Shown: positions 8,916-19,642 of the stretch, piece by piece
How the letters are laid out: each line of letters opens with the position of its first letter
Numbering within the stretch: the stretch's first letter is position 1
From: Frankia sp. AiPa1
GTDB taxonomy: Bacteria > Actinomycetota > Actinomycetes > Frankiales > Frankiaceae
Length of the DNA: 53,754 nt
Assembly: GCF_023243075.1 (NCBI RefSeq)
Contig: NZ_JALKFZ020000119.1
Location: 1-53,754 of the forward strand
Direction of reading: 5' to 3'
Program-made: the position numbers and the translations under genes
The notes under the pieces: generated by a model
The model's database searches: none
What the model was told of the DNA's origin: nothing
Seen by the model: the letters and a program-made list of their open reading frames with translations, nothing else

Positions 8916-9488
8916 ATGGCGGTGCACCTCACCCGGATCTACACCCGTACTGGCGACGATGGGACGACCGCGCTCGGTGACATGTCCCGAGTGGCGAAGA
9001 CTGATCCGCGGCTGGCTGCCTATGCCGACGTCGACGAGACGAACGCGGCGATCGGCGTCGCGCTTGCCCTCGGTGGGCTGGCCGAGGAGATCCGCGCCGT
9101 CCTCGGCCAGGTGCAGAACGACCTGTTCGACGTCGGTGCCGACCTGTGCACACCAGTTATCCCGGACCCGCAGTACCCGCCCCTGCGGATCACCGAGGGC
9201 TACGTCGAACGGCTGGAGGAGGCCTGCGACCGGTTCAACGCCGACCTCCCGAAGCTCGCCTCGTTCATCCTGCCGGGTGGCACGCCGGGGGCGGCGCTGC
9301 TGCACACGGCCCGCACAGTCGCCCGACGGGCTGAGCGGTCGGTCTGGGCCCTGGTCGACGCCGACCCGGAGCACACCGGCCCGCTGCCGGCCCGCTACCT
9401 CAATCGGCTCTCGGACCTGCTGTTCATCCTTGCCCGGGTGGCCAACCCGAACGGCGACGTCCTCTGGCAGCCCGCCGCGCACGCCTGA
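8916..9488 (+). CDS. pduO: Cob(I)alamin adenosyltransferase, PduO type
   Basis: The enzyme transfers the adenosyl group of ATP to cob(I)alamin to make adenosylcobalamin. The 190-aa protein shows the PduO signatures: the ATP-binding N-terminus TRIYTRTGDDGTTALGDMSRVAKTD (glycine-rich loop), YADVDETNAAIG, QNDLFDVGADLCTP, then FILPGGTPGAALLHTARTVARRAER and the C-terminal RYLNRLSDLLFILAR. All are present without truncation. The product is the cofactor needed by the B12 mutase encoded at 1472-3655 in this window. An adenosyltransferase near murA and the atp operon is also found in mycobacteria (from memory, Rv1314c), so this is a conserved position. Confidence 0.93.
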   Translation: MAVHLTRIYTRTGDDGTTALGDMSRVAKTDPRLAAYADVDETNAAIGVALALGGLAEEIRAVLGQVQNDLFDVGADLCTPVIPDPQYPPLRITEGYVERLEEACDRFNADLPKLASFILPGGTPGAALLHTARTVARRAERSVWALVDADPEHTGPLPARYLNRLSDLLFILARVANPNGDVLWQPAAHA

Positions 9489-9509
9489 GCCCACATCCGA
9501 GGCTCATTG

Positions 9510-9587
9510 GAGGCGCCGACCTGAGGCGCCGACCTGAGGCGCCGATCTCAGGCGCCGACCTGAGGCGCCGATCTCAGGCGCCGATCT
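9510..9587. repeat. 13-bp tandem repeat, 6 copies
   Basis: Six head-to-tail copies of (G/C)AGGCGCCGA(C/T)CT. Each contains the palindrome GGCGCC. The array sits 21 nt after the stop of the adenosyltransferase gene. A second pair of diverged repeats (GCCACGAGGCCGCGCC, near 9602 and 9660) follows. Confidence 0.9.
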
Positions 9588-9738
9588 CAGGGCGCGGCAG
9601 CGCCACGAGGCCGCGCCACCGCCGGCATGAGGCCCATGAGGCTCACACCTGAGGCGGGAGCCACGAGGCCGCGCCGCGGGCAGGCATGCGTTCCCGAAGC
9701 CGTGACCGCGTGGGAGCTGTCGGCTGCCTACCGGAGGG

Positions 9739-9768
9739 TCGACAGTCCAGTCAACCCGATTGTAAACT
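9739..9768 (+). promoter_or_regulatory. Promoter of the MazEF-type module
   Basis: A -35 box TCGACA (9739-9744) and a -10 box TAAACT (9763-9768) are separated by 18 nt. The antitoxin GTG at 9776 is 8 nt after the -10 box, so the mRNA is probably leaderless. The hexamers match housekeeping sigma consensus well for such GC-rich DNA. Confidence 0.6.
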
Positions 9769-9775
9769 GACGATC

Positions 9776-10015
9776 GTGAGCACCACGGTGCGCGTGAGCG
9801 ATCGGACACGGCAGCGGGTCGCGGCCATGGCCGCGACCACCGGCCAGCAGATGCAGACGATCCTCGACGAGGCCGTCGCGGCGTACGAGCGCGAGCTGTT
9901 CTGGCGCGGCTTCGAGGCGGGCTGCAAACGGCTCGCCGATGATGCCGACGCCTGGAGCGATCTCGAGGCCGAACGAGCCGGTGAGTCCCCTACCCTGCGC
10001 GACGGCCTGGAGTGA
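9776..10015 (+). CDS. Ribbon-helix-helix antitoxin, MazE-like
   Basis: The 79-aa product has a short ribbon-helix-helix N-terminus (TTVRVSDRTRQRVAAMAATTG, split over a beta strand and a helix) and an acidic C-terminal tail rich in Asp/Glu, as expected for an antitoxin that binds DNA and wraps a toxin. The start chosen is GTG at 9776, because it begins exactly at the domain and lies just after a good promoter; an upstream ATG in frame at 9686 would precede that promoter. The stop overlaps the toxin GTG by 4 nt (GTGA), which couples translation of the pair. Confidence 0.8.
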   Translation: MSTTVRVSDRTRQRVAAMAATTGQQMQTILDEAVAAYERELFWRGFEAGCKRLADDADAWSDLEAERAGESPTLRDGLE

Positions 10016-10353
10016 TCTCGCCTCGCCGTGGCGAGGTGTGGATGGTCGACTTCGGCGAGCCCGTCGGCCATGAGCAGGGGCTACGCCGCCCGGCGGTGGT
10101 CGTGTCGGCGGACCGGCTCAACCGCAGCCGCGCCGGCCTTTCCATCGTCGTGCCACTCACCCGGACCCACCGAGGGCTGCCGTCCCATGTCGAGCTCGAG
10201 CCCGGCGGCACCGGGCTGCGGGAGACGAGCTACGCAAAGGTCGAGGACGTGAAGTCCGTGTCCCAGCGCCGCCTCACCCGTCGCCTCGGAGTCGTCGACC
10301 CCGACCACCTGCTCCGCATGGTCGAGGCCCTACGCTTCCTCCTGGACATTTGA
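10012..10353 (+). CDS. mazF: MazF-family endoribonuclease toxin
   Basis: The 113-aa protein matches the MazF/PemK fold: N-terminal RRGEVWMVDFGEPVGHEQGLRRP, the loop where Arg and the following residues act in RNA cleavage, then AVVVSADRLN, LSIVVPLTRT and the C-terminal half with ETSYAKVEDVKSVSQRRLTRRLG containing the conserved Ser/Thr-Tyr region. It is full length. MazF toxins cut mRNA, tRNA or rRNA at short sequence motifs; the specificity cannot be read from the sequence. It is paired with the ribbon-helix-helix gene just upstream, through a 4-nt overlap. The pair sits between the adenosyltransferase gene and the end of the atp operon. Confidence 0.88.
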   Translation: MISPRRGEVWMVDFGEPVGHEQGLRRPAVVVSADRLNRSRAGLSIVVPLTRTHRGLPSHVELEPGGTGLRETSYAKVEDVKSVSQRRLTRRLGVVDPDHLLRMVEALRFLLDI

Positions 10354-10386
10354 ATCCACACCCCCGCCCCTCACCACCACACACCC

Positions 10387-10434
10387 CCACCGGCCCACCG
10401 GCCCACCGGCCCACCGGCCCACCGGCCCACCGGC
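10387..10434. repeat. 8-bp tandem repeat, 6 copies
   Basis: Six perfect copies of CCACCGGC, 33 nt after the mazF stop codon. It is a likely replication-slippage site and a possible strain marker. Confidence 0.9.
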
Positions 10435-10631
10435 CCAGGCGTGATCCGAATCCTGCCGAAGGACACAACCGTGGGTCACTGAAGCGGCCGCGCTTTCGCC
10501 GAGGCTGTCACCTGTGGTCACCGTGGCCTAGCCGCGCCGGAGGCTGGTCAGGTCCCGTTCCGGAACCGGCCCGACGATCGAGGCGCAGCGCAGAGTCGAA
10601 TCGTGGACCGGGCCGCAGCCAGGACGCCTAT

Positions 10632-10664
10632 GGGCGCGTTCCCGGTCTACCGGGGAACGCGCCC
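10632..10664 (-). terminator. Rho-independent-type hairpin after the atp operon
   Basis: A perfect 12-bp inverted repeat, GGGCGCGTTCCC (10632-10643) with GGGAACGCGCCC (10653-10664), encloses a 9-nt loop that can pair further (GGT/ACC). It lies 70 nt past the atpC stop. No U-run follows, as is usual in Actinobacteria. It could also serve mazF from the other side. Confidence 0.7.
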
Positions 10665-10733
10665 ACGAAATGCCTGGCCCGGCGGTGGTTCAGACCATCC
10701 ACCGCCGGAACCTCGCGACCGGACTTGCCGCGG

Positions 10734-10993
10734 TCAGCCGCTCAGTGTGGCGGTCTCGGCCAGGATGCTGACGCCCTGTCGCGTGACGGAGATGAAGCCG
10801 CCGTCGACCTCGGCGGTGATCTCCTGGCTGCCGGTCTTCACCCGGACCGTCCCGCCGGGGGCCAGAACCCCGAGCAGCGGCACGTGGCCGGGCAGGACGC
10901 CGAGGTCGCCGTCGGTGGTCCGGGCGACGACCATGTCAGCGTCGCCGGACCAGACCTCCTTCTCGGGCGAGACGATCGCCACCCGGATCGGCA

Positions 10994-10994
<1 letters not shown>
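10734..10994 (-). CDS. atpC: ATP synthase F1 subunit epsilon
   Basis: The epsilon subunit is part of the rotor stalk and can inhibit ATP hydrolysis. The 86-aa product is the beta-sandwich domain only (MPIRVAIVSPEKEVWSGDADMV, GDLGVLPGHVPLLGVL, GGFISVTRQGVSIL). The C-terminal helical hairpin of the E. coli protein (about 138 aa) is missing, as in several actinobacterial short forms, so autoinhibition by an extended helix is unlikely. The ATG at 10994 overlaps the atpD stop by one base (TGATG). It is the last gene of the operon and is followed by a strong hairpin. Confidence 0.93.
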
Positions 10995-12756
<1,762 letters not shown>

Positions 12757-13674
12757 TCAGGAGGCCGAAGCCAGGGCGTTCGCCCCGCCGACGATCTCGG
12801 AGATCTCCTGGGTGATGGCGTCCTGCCGGGCGCGGTTCGCCAGGCGGGTGTAGGTCCGGGCGAGGTCCTCGGCGTTGTCCGTCGCCGACTTCATCGCCCG
12901 TTGCCGCGCGGCCGACTCCGACGCCGCCGATTCCAGCAGCGCCGCGTAGAGGCGGCTTTCGACGTACCGGGGCAGGAGCGCGTCGAGCACCGCCTCGGCG
13001 GACGGCTCGAACTCGTACTGGGGCAGCAGCCCGCCGGAGCTGGACGGCCCGGTGGAGGACGACTTGCCCGCCGACGCGTCGAGCACCATCGGCAGCAGCC
13101 GGTTCGCGACCGCCGTCTGGGTCAGCGCCGAAACGTACTCGGTGTGGACCAGGTGGATCTCGTCCACCCCGCCGTCCTCCCCGCCCGCGACGAACGAGGA
13201 GATCAGCGCGTCGGCGACCGACTTGGCGTCGGCGTACGAGGGCTGCTCGGAGAAGCCGGTGTACTCGCCGTTGATCGTCCGGCCGCGGAAGCGGTAGTAG
13301 CCCACTCCCTTGCGCCCCACGACGTGCAGCTCGATGTCCTTGCCCTGCGCACGCAGGGTCTCGGTGAGCTCACCCGCCCGCTTGAGCGCGTTCGAGCTGT
13401 AGCCGCCGGCCAGGCCGCGATCGCTGGTGATCACGACGATCGCGACCCGGGTGGCCTGCGGACGGCCGGTGGTCAGCGGGTGGGGGGTGTTCGACTGCGA
13501 CGCCACCGCCTCGATCACCCGGGTGATCTCCTCGGCGTACGGGCGGGCCGCCGCGACCCGGGCCCGCGCCTTGGCGATCCGGGAGGCGGCGATCAGCTCC
13601 ATCGCCTTGGTGATCTTCTTCGTCGACTGCACCGAGCGGATGCGCCGCCGGTACTCCCGAAGCTGCCCCGCCAC
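12757..13674 (-). CDS. atpG: ATP synthase F1 subunit gamma
   Basis: Central rotor shaft of F1, 305 aa. The N-terminal helix has RRRIRSVQSTKKITKAMELIAASR and the C-terminal helix has ESAARQRAMKSATDNAEDL, the two long coiled-coil helices that run through the alpha3beta3 core. The central Rossmann-like part has VVITSDRGLAGGYSSN. A Ser/Gly-rich loop at about residues 203-215 (SAGKSSSTGPSSSGG) is an insertion relative to E. coli gamma. The gene begins 3 nt after the atpA stop, so translation is probably coupled. Confidence 0.96.
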   Translation of the reverse strand: MAGQLREYRRRIRSVQSTKKITKAMELIAASRIAKARARVAAARPYAEEITRVIEAVASQSNTPHPLTTGRPQATRVAIVVITSDRGLAGGYSSNALKRAGELTETLRAQGKDIELHVVGRKGVGYYRFRGRTINGEYTGFSEQPSYADAKSVADALISSFVAGGEDGGVDEIHLVHTEYVSALTQTAVANRLLPMVLDASAGKSSSTGPSSSGGLLPQYEFEPSAEAVLDALLPRYVESRLYAALLESAASESAARQRAMKSATDNAEDLARTYTRLANRARQDAITQEISEIVGGANALASAS

Positions 13675-13677
13675 GGG

Positions 13678-15255
13678 TCAGCCCTCGTTCCCGGCCAGCG
13701 GCCGTCCATCCGCCAGCGTGAACTGGTTCTTGAACGCGGCGATGGCCGACTCGAGCTCGGAGAGCGTGTCGTCACCGAGCTTGCCGGTGGCGATGATCGC
13801 GTCGAAGACGTGCCCGTGGGTGCGGCTGACGTAGTCGAGGAACTCCCGCTCGAACCGGCGGATCTCGCCCACCGGCACGTCGTCGAGCTTGCCGGTGGTG
13901 CCGGCCCACAACGACACGACCTGCCGCTCGGTGGAGTACGGCTGGTTCTGCGGCTGCTTGAGCAGCTCGACGAGGCGCGCGCCCCGGGCGAGCTGGTCAC
14001 GCGAGGCCTTGTCCAGGTCGGAGCCGAAGGCCGAGAACGCCTCGAGCTCACGGTACTGAGCGAGGTCCAGGCGCAGGCGGCCGGCGACGGACTTCATCGC
14101 CTTGGTCTGCGCGGACCCGCCGACCCGCGACACCGAGGTACCGACGTTGATCGCCGGGCGGACGCCCTGGTTGAACAGGTCCGACTCGAGGAAGATCTGG
14201 CCGTCGGTGATCGAGATGACGTTCGTCGGGATGTAGGCCGAGATGTCGTTGGCCTTCGTCTCGATGATCGGCAGCCCGGTCAGCGATCCGCCGCCCAGCT
14301 CGTCGGACAGCTTCGCGCAGCGCTCCAGCAGACGGGAGTGCAGGTAGAACACGTCACCGGGGTAGGCCTCACGGCCCGGCGGGCGACGCAGCAGCAGCGA
14401 GATCGCGCGGTAGGCCTCGGCCTGCTTGGAGAGGTCATCGAAGACGATCAGCGAGTGCTGGCCGTTGTACATCCAGTGCTGGGCGATCGCCGAGCCCGCG
14501 TACGGGGCGATGTACTTGAATCCGGCCGGCTCGTCCGCGGGGGCGGCGACGACCGCGGTGTAGGCCAGCGCGCCGGACTCCTCGAGGGTGTTCACCACCT
14601 CACGGATGGTCGACTTCTTCTGGCCGATGGCGACATAGACGCACTTGACCTGGCGCTTCGGGTCGCCCGACGCCCAGTTGTCCCGCTGGTTGATGATCGC
14701 GTCGATGGCGACCGTGGTCTTGCCGGTCTGCCGGTCACCGATGATCAGCTGGCGCTGGCCACGGCCGATGGCGGTCATGGCGTCGATCGCCTTGATGCCC
14801 GTCTGCAGCGGCTCCTTGACCGGCTGGCGCTGGACGACGGAGGGAGCCTGCAGCTCCAGAGCCCGGGTGCCCTCGGTCTGGATCTCGCCCAGGCCGTCGA
14901 TCGGGCGGCCCAGCGGGTCGACGACCCGGCCGAGGAAGCCGTCGCCGACCGGGACCGCGAGGATCTCGCCGGTGCGGCGGACCTCCTGGCCCTCCTGGAT
15001 GTGCTCGGAGTCGCCGAGGATGACGCTACCGATCTCGCCGACCTCGAGGTTCAGCGCCAGACCGAGCACGCCGCCCTGGAACTCCAGCAGCTCGTTGGTC
15101 ATCGTGTGCGGGAGACCCTCGACCCGGGCGATCCCGTCTCCGGTGACGACGACCCGGCCGACCTCCTCCCGGCCGGCGGAGGTGGCCTGGAAGGAGTCGA
15201 CGTACTCCCGCAGTGCGTCGCGGATCTCCTCCGGCCGGATGGAGAGTTCAGTCAT
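13678..15255 (-). CDS. atpA: ATP synthase F1 subunit alpha
   Basis: Non-catalytic nucleotide-binding subunit of F1, 525 aa. Walker A is GDRQTGKT at residues 173-180, and the Arg finger region is in [33 protein letters not shown] (split). The N-terminal barrel ends at about residue 95, and the C-terminal helical domain includes [16 protein letters not shown]. The length fits actinobacterial alpha subunits. About 100 nt separate it from atpH upstream and 3 nt from atpG downstream. Confidence 0.97.
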   Translation of the reverse strand: MTELSIRPEEIRDALREYVDSFQATSAGREEVGRVVVTGDGIARVEGLPHTMTNELLEFQGGVLGLALNLEVGEIGSVILGDSEHIQEGQEVRRTGEILAVPVGDGFLGRVVDPLGRPIDGLGEIQTEGTRALELQAPSVVQRQPVKEPLQTGIKAIDAMTAIGRGQRQLIIGDRQTGKTTVAIDAIINQRDNWASGDPKRQVKCVYVAIGQKKSTIREVVNTLEESGALAYTAVVAAPADEPAGFKYIAPYAGSAIAQHWMYNGQHSLIVFDDLSKQAEAYRAISLLLRRPPGREAYPGDVFYLHSRLLERCAKLSDELGGGSLTGLPIIETKANDISAYIPTNVISITDGQIFLESDLFNQGVRPAINVGTSVSRVGGSAQTKAMKSVAGRLRLDLAQYRELEAFSAFGSDLDKASRDQLARGARLVELLKQPQNQPYSTERQVVSLWAGTTGKLDDVPVGEIRRFEREFLDYVSRTHGHVFDAIIATGKLGDDTLSELESAIAAFKNQFTLADGRPLAGNEG

Positions 15256-15356
15256 CGCGTGTGTCCTTCGTCGTTCATCGCGGGCAGGTCATTCGTCGCG
15301 GGCGCTGTCTCCGCCAGCGTTGCCATGATCGACATGGCCATGATCGCCACCCCGGG

Positions 15357-16193
15357 CTACCGGAGCATCGCCCGGCGCGCGGCGACCAGACGGCGCAACA
15401 CGCTGCCGTCGACCACCTCGTCACCGACCTGTACCACGACCCCGCCCAAAAGGGCCGGATCGAGGTCGACCTGAAGCTGGATCTGTCGGCCGAAGTACCG
15501 GCTGACGGCGGCGCCCAGACGAGCGACCGCCTCGTCGGACAGCGGCACCGCCGAGCGCACGATCGCCACAACCCGACCCCGGCGGGCCGCGGCGATCCGG
15601 CTGTAGTCGGACAGGCGCCGCTCCACGTCGCCGTGGATTCGGTCGGCCGCGGCCTGCTCGGCCAGTTTCAGGGTCACCGGATGGGCCCGACCGGTGAGCA
15701 ACCGGGCCAGCAGCCCGTTCTTCACCGACGTGGGCGCAGCCGGATCGGTGAGGGCGAGCGCGAGCCGCGGGTTCTGGTCAAGAATCCGGCCGAAGCGGAA
15801 CAGCTCGTCCTCGACCTCCTCGAGCGCACCGTCCCGCTCCGCCTCGACCAGCAGCGCCTCGACGCTCAGCTCGATCAGCGCGAACCGCAGGTCGCTCTGG
15901 CGCGACCAGCGGCCGCCGACCGCGGCCTGCACGATCGTCAGGCTCGCGGGGGCAAGCTGCGCGCCGAACAGCCGGGCCGCGAGGTCGGTACGGGCCGCGA
16001 CCGGCGCGCCCGGGTCGGTGAAGGCCCGGCGCACGGTCGGCTCCCGCCCGAGCAGCGCGGCGACGGCCCGCAGGTCGTCGGCCACCCGACCGGCATCGGC
16101 GGCGCTCGCCGCGGCGACCCCGGTCGGGGTCGCCATCACCTGGTCAAGGGTGGCGCGGGCAGAGGCGAGCCCATGTCTGCTGGCTCCCTCCAC
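15357..16193 (-). CDS. atpH: ATP synthase F1 subunit delta
   Basis: Delta connects the peripheral stalk (b subunits) to the top of F1. The 278-aa product is longer than the E. coli form (about 177 aa) because of an N-terminal extension; Streptomyces delta subunits are also of this size, whereas mycobacteria fuse b and delta. The N-terminal helical domain is followed by the conserved C-terminal part with VVAIVRSAVPLSDEAVARL and the signature DLDPALLGGVVVQVGDEVVDGS. It begins 3 nt after atpF. Mycobacterial-type b-delta fusion is absent here, since atpF and atpH are separate. Confidence 0.94.
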   Translation of the reverse strand: MEGASRHGLASARATLDQVMATPTGVAAASAADAGRVADDLRAVAALLGREPTVRRAFTDPGAPVAARTDLAARLFGAQLAPASLTIVQAAVGGRWSRQSDLRFALIELSVEALLVEAERDGALEEVEDELFRFGRILDQNPRLALALTDPAAPTSVKNGLLARLLTGRAHPVTLKLAEQAAADRIHGDVERRLSDYSRIAAARRGRVVAIVRSAVPLSDEAVARLGAAVSRYFGRQIQLQVDLDPALLGGVVVQVGDEVVDGSVLRRLVAARRAMLR

Positions 16194-16196
16194 CCC

Positions 16197-16784
16197 TCAG
16201 CCCCCCGGCCCGACCGGCGCGGCGCCGCTGGGCACGGCCGAGTTGTCCAGCGCGGCGATGAAGTCGTCGATGAGGCGGGTCTGGGTGGTGGTGCTCTCTA
16301 CCTGGTAGCCCACGATCTTCGACGCCAGCTCCACCGCGAGGTCCCCGACCTCCCGACGGACCTGGGCCACGATCTGCGACCGGTCGGCCGCGAGCTGGGC
16401 GTCGGCCCGGACCCGCAGTTCCGCGATCTCCCGCTGAGCCTCGTCCCGGAGTCCCGCGGTGATCTGCAGCCCCTCGCTACGCGCCTCGTCCCGGATGCGC
16501 GCGGCCTCCGCCCGCGCCTCGGCAAGCTGGGCGCGGTACTCCTCGAGCAGCGTCTGGGCCTCGCGCTGCGCCGCCTCGGCGCGGGCCAGCCCGCCCTCGA
16601 TGCGGTCAGTACGGTCCTGATAGACCTCCGAGATCTGCGGGCGGATCTTCCAGAAGAAGAAGGCCACCAGCAGGCCGAAAGCCAACGTGCCGATGATCAG
16701 CTCGCTCAGCGGCGGAATCAGGACGTTCTCGTCGTGGCCGCTTTCGCTGGCGGCCTGAAGAATGACAGCAGCAGTCGCACTCAT
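16197..16784 (-). CDS. atpF: ATP synthase Fo subunit b
   Basis: Peripheral-stalk subunit, 195 aa. One membrane segment lies at about residues 23-45 (PPLSELIIGTLAFGLLVAFFF, shortened here), then a long charged coiled coil rich in Glu/Ala/Arg (EAAQREAQTLLEEYRAQLAE, AEAARIRDEARSEG) reaches toward F1. The C-terminus VESTTTQTRLIDDFIAAL matches the delta-binding end. The Leu-Ala spacing and length are usual. It starts 15 nt after the atpE stop. Confidence 0.95.
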   Translation of the reverse strand: MSATAAVILQAASESGHDENVLIPPLSELIIGTLAFGLLVAFFFWKIRPQISEVYQDRTDRIEGGLARAEAAQREAQTLLEEYRAQLAEARAEAARIRDEARSEGLQITAGLRDEAQREIAELRVRADAQLAADRSQIVAQVRREVGDLAVELASKIVGYQVESTTTQTRLIDDFIAALDNSAVPSGAAPVGPGG

Positions 16785-16799
16785 CGTCGCTCCGCCGGT

Positions 16800-17982
<1,183 letters not shown>

Positions 17983-18716
17983 GATCGATTAGGTAAGGCA
18001 CGCACGGCCCAGTGAGCTTGCCGTGCCGGCGGCAGATTGCCCCCACCCTACCGGGTTCGCACGACACGCCCGCACCGAAGAACGACTTGTAGTCAACCGG
18101 CGTTAGCGCATCGAGGGACGCCCCGGCGCACCCGAACCCTGACGGGTGTCGACCGCCCGACGTCCTGTTGACCGCGATACTATCCACACCCACACGCTGC
18201 AGGCACGAACTCGCTTCGAGGTTCATCCTGCCTCACGCGCACGTTGTCCTCGGGTTTCGCTCCGTTGATGACGATTCCACATTGCGTGACCACCTTATGA
18301 CGTCCCGTTCGGCCTGTCGTCCGATCGCAGGCCGCCGATCGGACCGGTGGCGGGACAGCCGCGGGACGCTGCCGTCTCACCCTCCCTCCGGCTCCCGCCG
18401 GCTTGCACCTACTCTCGCCGACCACATCCCCGTCGTCGATGACCACCGAGGTCATGACGAGCGGGCGCAGCGGTTGCCGCAGGTCGTTCGCCGCGATATT
18501 CCCGGTGGCCGGTGGGATCGCGGCCAATCGGGCCGGCGGCGCCCGTCGATCAGACCGGCAACACCATCGAACAGCCAGCAATGCCCGGCAACCAGGTCCC
18601 TCGGGAGGGAAGGATCCGGTCCATTCGGAACGGCGCCGCCGGGACCATCGGAACGGAACGACGGGACGACTGCCCATCTGCCAACAAATGGGGCATTGCT
18701 CCCCTGATCGACCGGG
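17983..18716. other. 734-nt intergenic region upstream of atpB
   Basis: No supported gene lies here; the open frames have no domain signs and poor composition. It separates the AtpI/AtpZ-like genes from the ATP synthase operon and probably holds the main atp promoter. One candidate is the -10 box TAGTAT on the minus strand at 18177-18182, which would give a leader of about 190 nt; its -35 box is weak. Confidence 0.5.
18177..18182 (-). promoter_or_regulatory. Candidate -10 box of the atp operon
   Basis: Minus-strand TAGTAT stands in a GGATAGTATCG context about 200 nt before the atpB start. No good -35 hexamer is visible at 16-18 nt, so the call rests on the -10 match and position only. Confidence 0.3.
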
Positions 18717-19208
18717 CTAACGGCGGGTCAGACGATAGATCACGAGGTACATCGCCGCGGCGATGCCAACTCCCAGCCCAATCGGCAGGAACAACGCCCG
18801 AAACCCGAACAGGCGATCAGCGCCGAATCCCACCAGACCCCAGAACGCCAGTCCCGCGGTCAGGGTTCCGAAGATGTTCCAGGCCTCACCGGGATGCTGT
18901 GTCCGCCCCGGCGGCCCGGCCGGGCCCGCGGGCCGCCGCGCCCCCTGGGCCGGTCCGCCACGCTCGTTCCCGCGCTGGTGAGCCTGGCGACGGACCCCAC
19001 CTGGACCGGAGCTCTTTCCCGCCCGACCGACATCCGTACGGTCGGCACCCGTACGGTCGGCACCCGCGGGGCCGGCACGGCCAGGGGTAACGCCGTCCGG
19101 CCGAGGTTGGCCGCCACCGGCACCTTCGGGCCCGCAGCGACCGCCGGCCGGCTCGGCCCGGTTCCGGTCCGCGCCGTCGCCGCCGCCGGCGGCGGAGCCG
19201 GTCGTCAT
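18717..19208 (-). CDS. AtpZ/AtpI-family membrane protein
   Basis: The 163-aa product has about 110 residues of Gly/Pro/Arg-rich N-terminus without hydrophobic segments, then a C-terminal domain of two membrane helices (NIFGTLTAGLAFWGLVGFG and FLPIGLGVGIAAAMYLVIYR). This hairpin is typical of AtpZ/AtpI-like proteins encoded upstream of ATP synthase genes and implicated in assembly of the c ring or in ion supply. The ATG at 19208 overlaps the stop of the upstream gene by 4 nt (ATGA). The disordered N-terminus is much longer than in ordinary AtpZ (about 80-100 aa in total). Only the C-terminal part supports the family call. Confidence 0.72.
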   Translation of the reverse strand: MTTGSAAGGGDGADRNRAEPAGGRCGPEGAGGGQPRPDGVTPGRAGPAGADRTGADRTDVGRAGKSSGPGGVRRQAHQRGNERGGPAQGARRPAGPAGPPGRTQHPGEAWNIFGTLTAGLAFWGLVGFGADRLFGFRALFLPIGLGVGIAAAMYLVIYRLTRR

Positions 19209-19642
19209 CGGGCGGGTGGGCGGCGGCGGGCCTCGAAGGCCCCGGGTTGCTCCGGGTCGTAGAAGGGCACCCGGGTGTGGGTGGCGACCCACAGCTCGGC
19301 GCCGATCCACGCGAAAACCCCGGCGAAGATCGACCAGGCGAACGACGGAAGGTCGAGCGTGTCGGTGTCCTGGATCGACAGCAGCACCCCGCCCAGAATG
19401 GCAATCTTCAGCGCGTAGGTGCCAAGAGCCGCCGGCAACAGGTGCTGCGGCGCGCGCCGCGCGACCGCGCCAACGGCGAGTTTCGAAATGCTGAAGAACG
19501 CCACCACGATGGCCAGACCCACCAGAACGCTCACCACCGCGGTGCCCCCGCGCACCGCGGCGGAAATCCCGACGGCGGGCAATGCGAGCAGCGCGGTGAT
19601 CAGCACTCCCAGCCGGATCACGCGGGCCGCCGGCACGATCAT
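19205..19642 (-). CDS. atpI: ATP synthase protein I-like membrane protein
   Basis: The 145-aa product has four probable membrane segments: LGVLITALLALPAVGISAAV, VVSVLVGLAIVVAFFSISKLA, ALGTYALKIAILGGVLLSI and WSIFAGVFAWIGAELWVA. Size, topology and the location between wecA and atpB fit the AtpI family, as in mycobacteria, where a comparable gene (from memory Rv1303) holds this place. AtpI assists ATP synthase assembly but is usually not essential. Its start overlaps the wecA stop by 4 nt and its stop overlaps the next gene by 4 nt, so all three are probably translated as one unit. Confidence 0.8.
   Translation of the reverse strand: MIVPAARVIRLGVLITALLALPAVGISAAVRGGTAVVSVLVGLAIVVAFFSISKLAVGAVARRAPQHLLPAALGTYALKIAILGGVLLSIQDTDTLDLPSFAWSIFAGVFAWIGAELWVATHTRVPFYDPEQPGAFEARRRPPAR

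Larger units (their letters stand above)
10354..10733. other. Intergenic region between convergent mazF and atpC
   Basis: About 380 nt contain an 8-bp tandem repeat near the mazF stop and a strong hairpin terminator near the atpC stop. No coding frame with recognisable content was seen between them. Confidence 0.6.

Noticed and set aside
18168..18716. Plus-strand frames in the atpB upstream gap as small genes
   Set aside because: No ribosome sites, no hydrophobic or conserved segments, and skewed composition.
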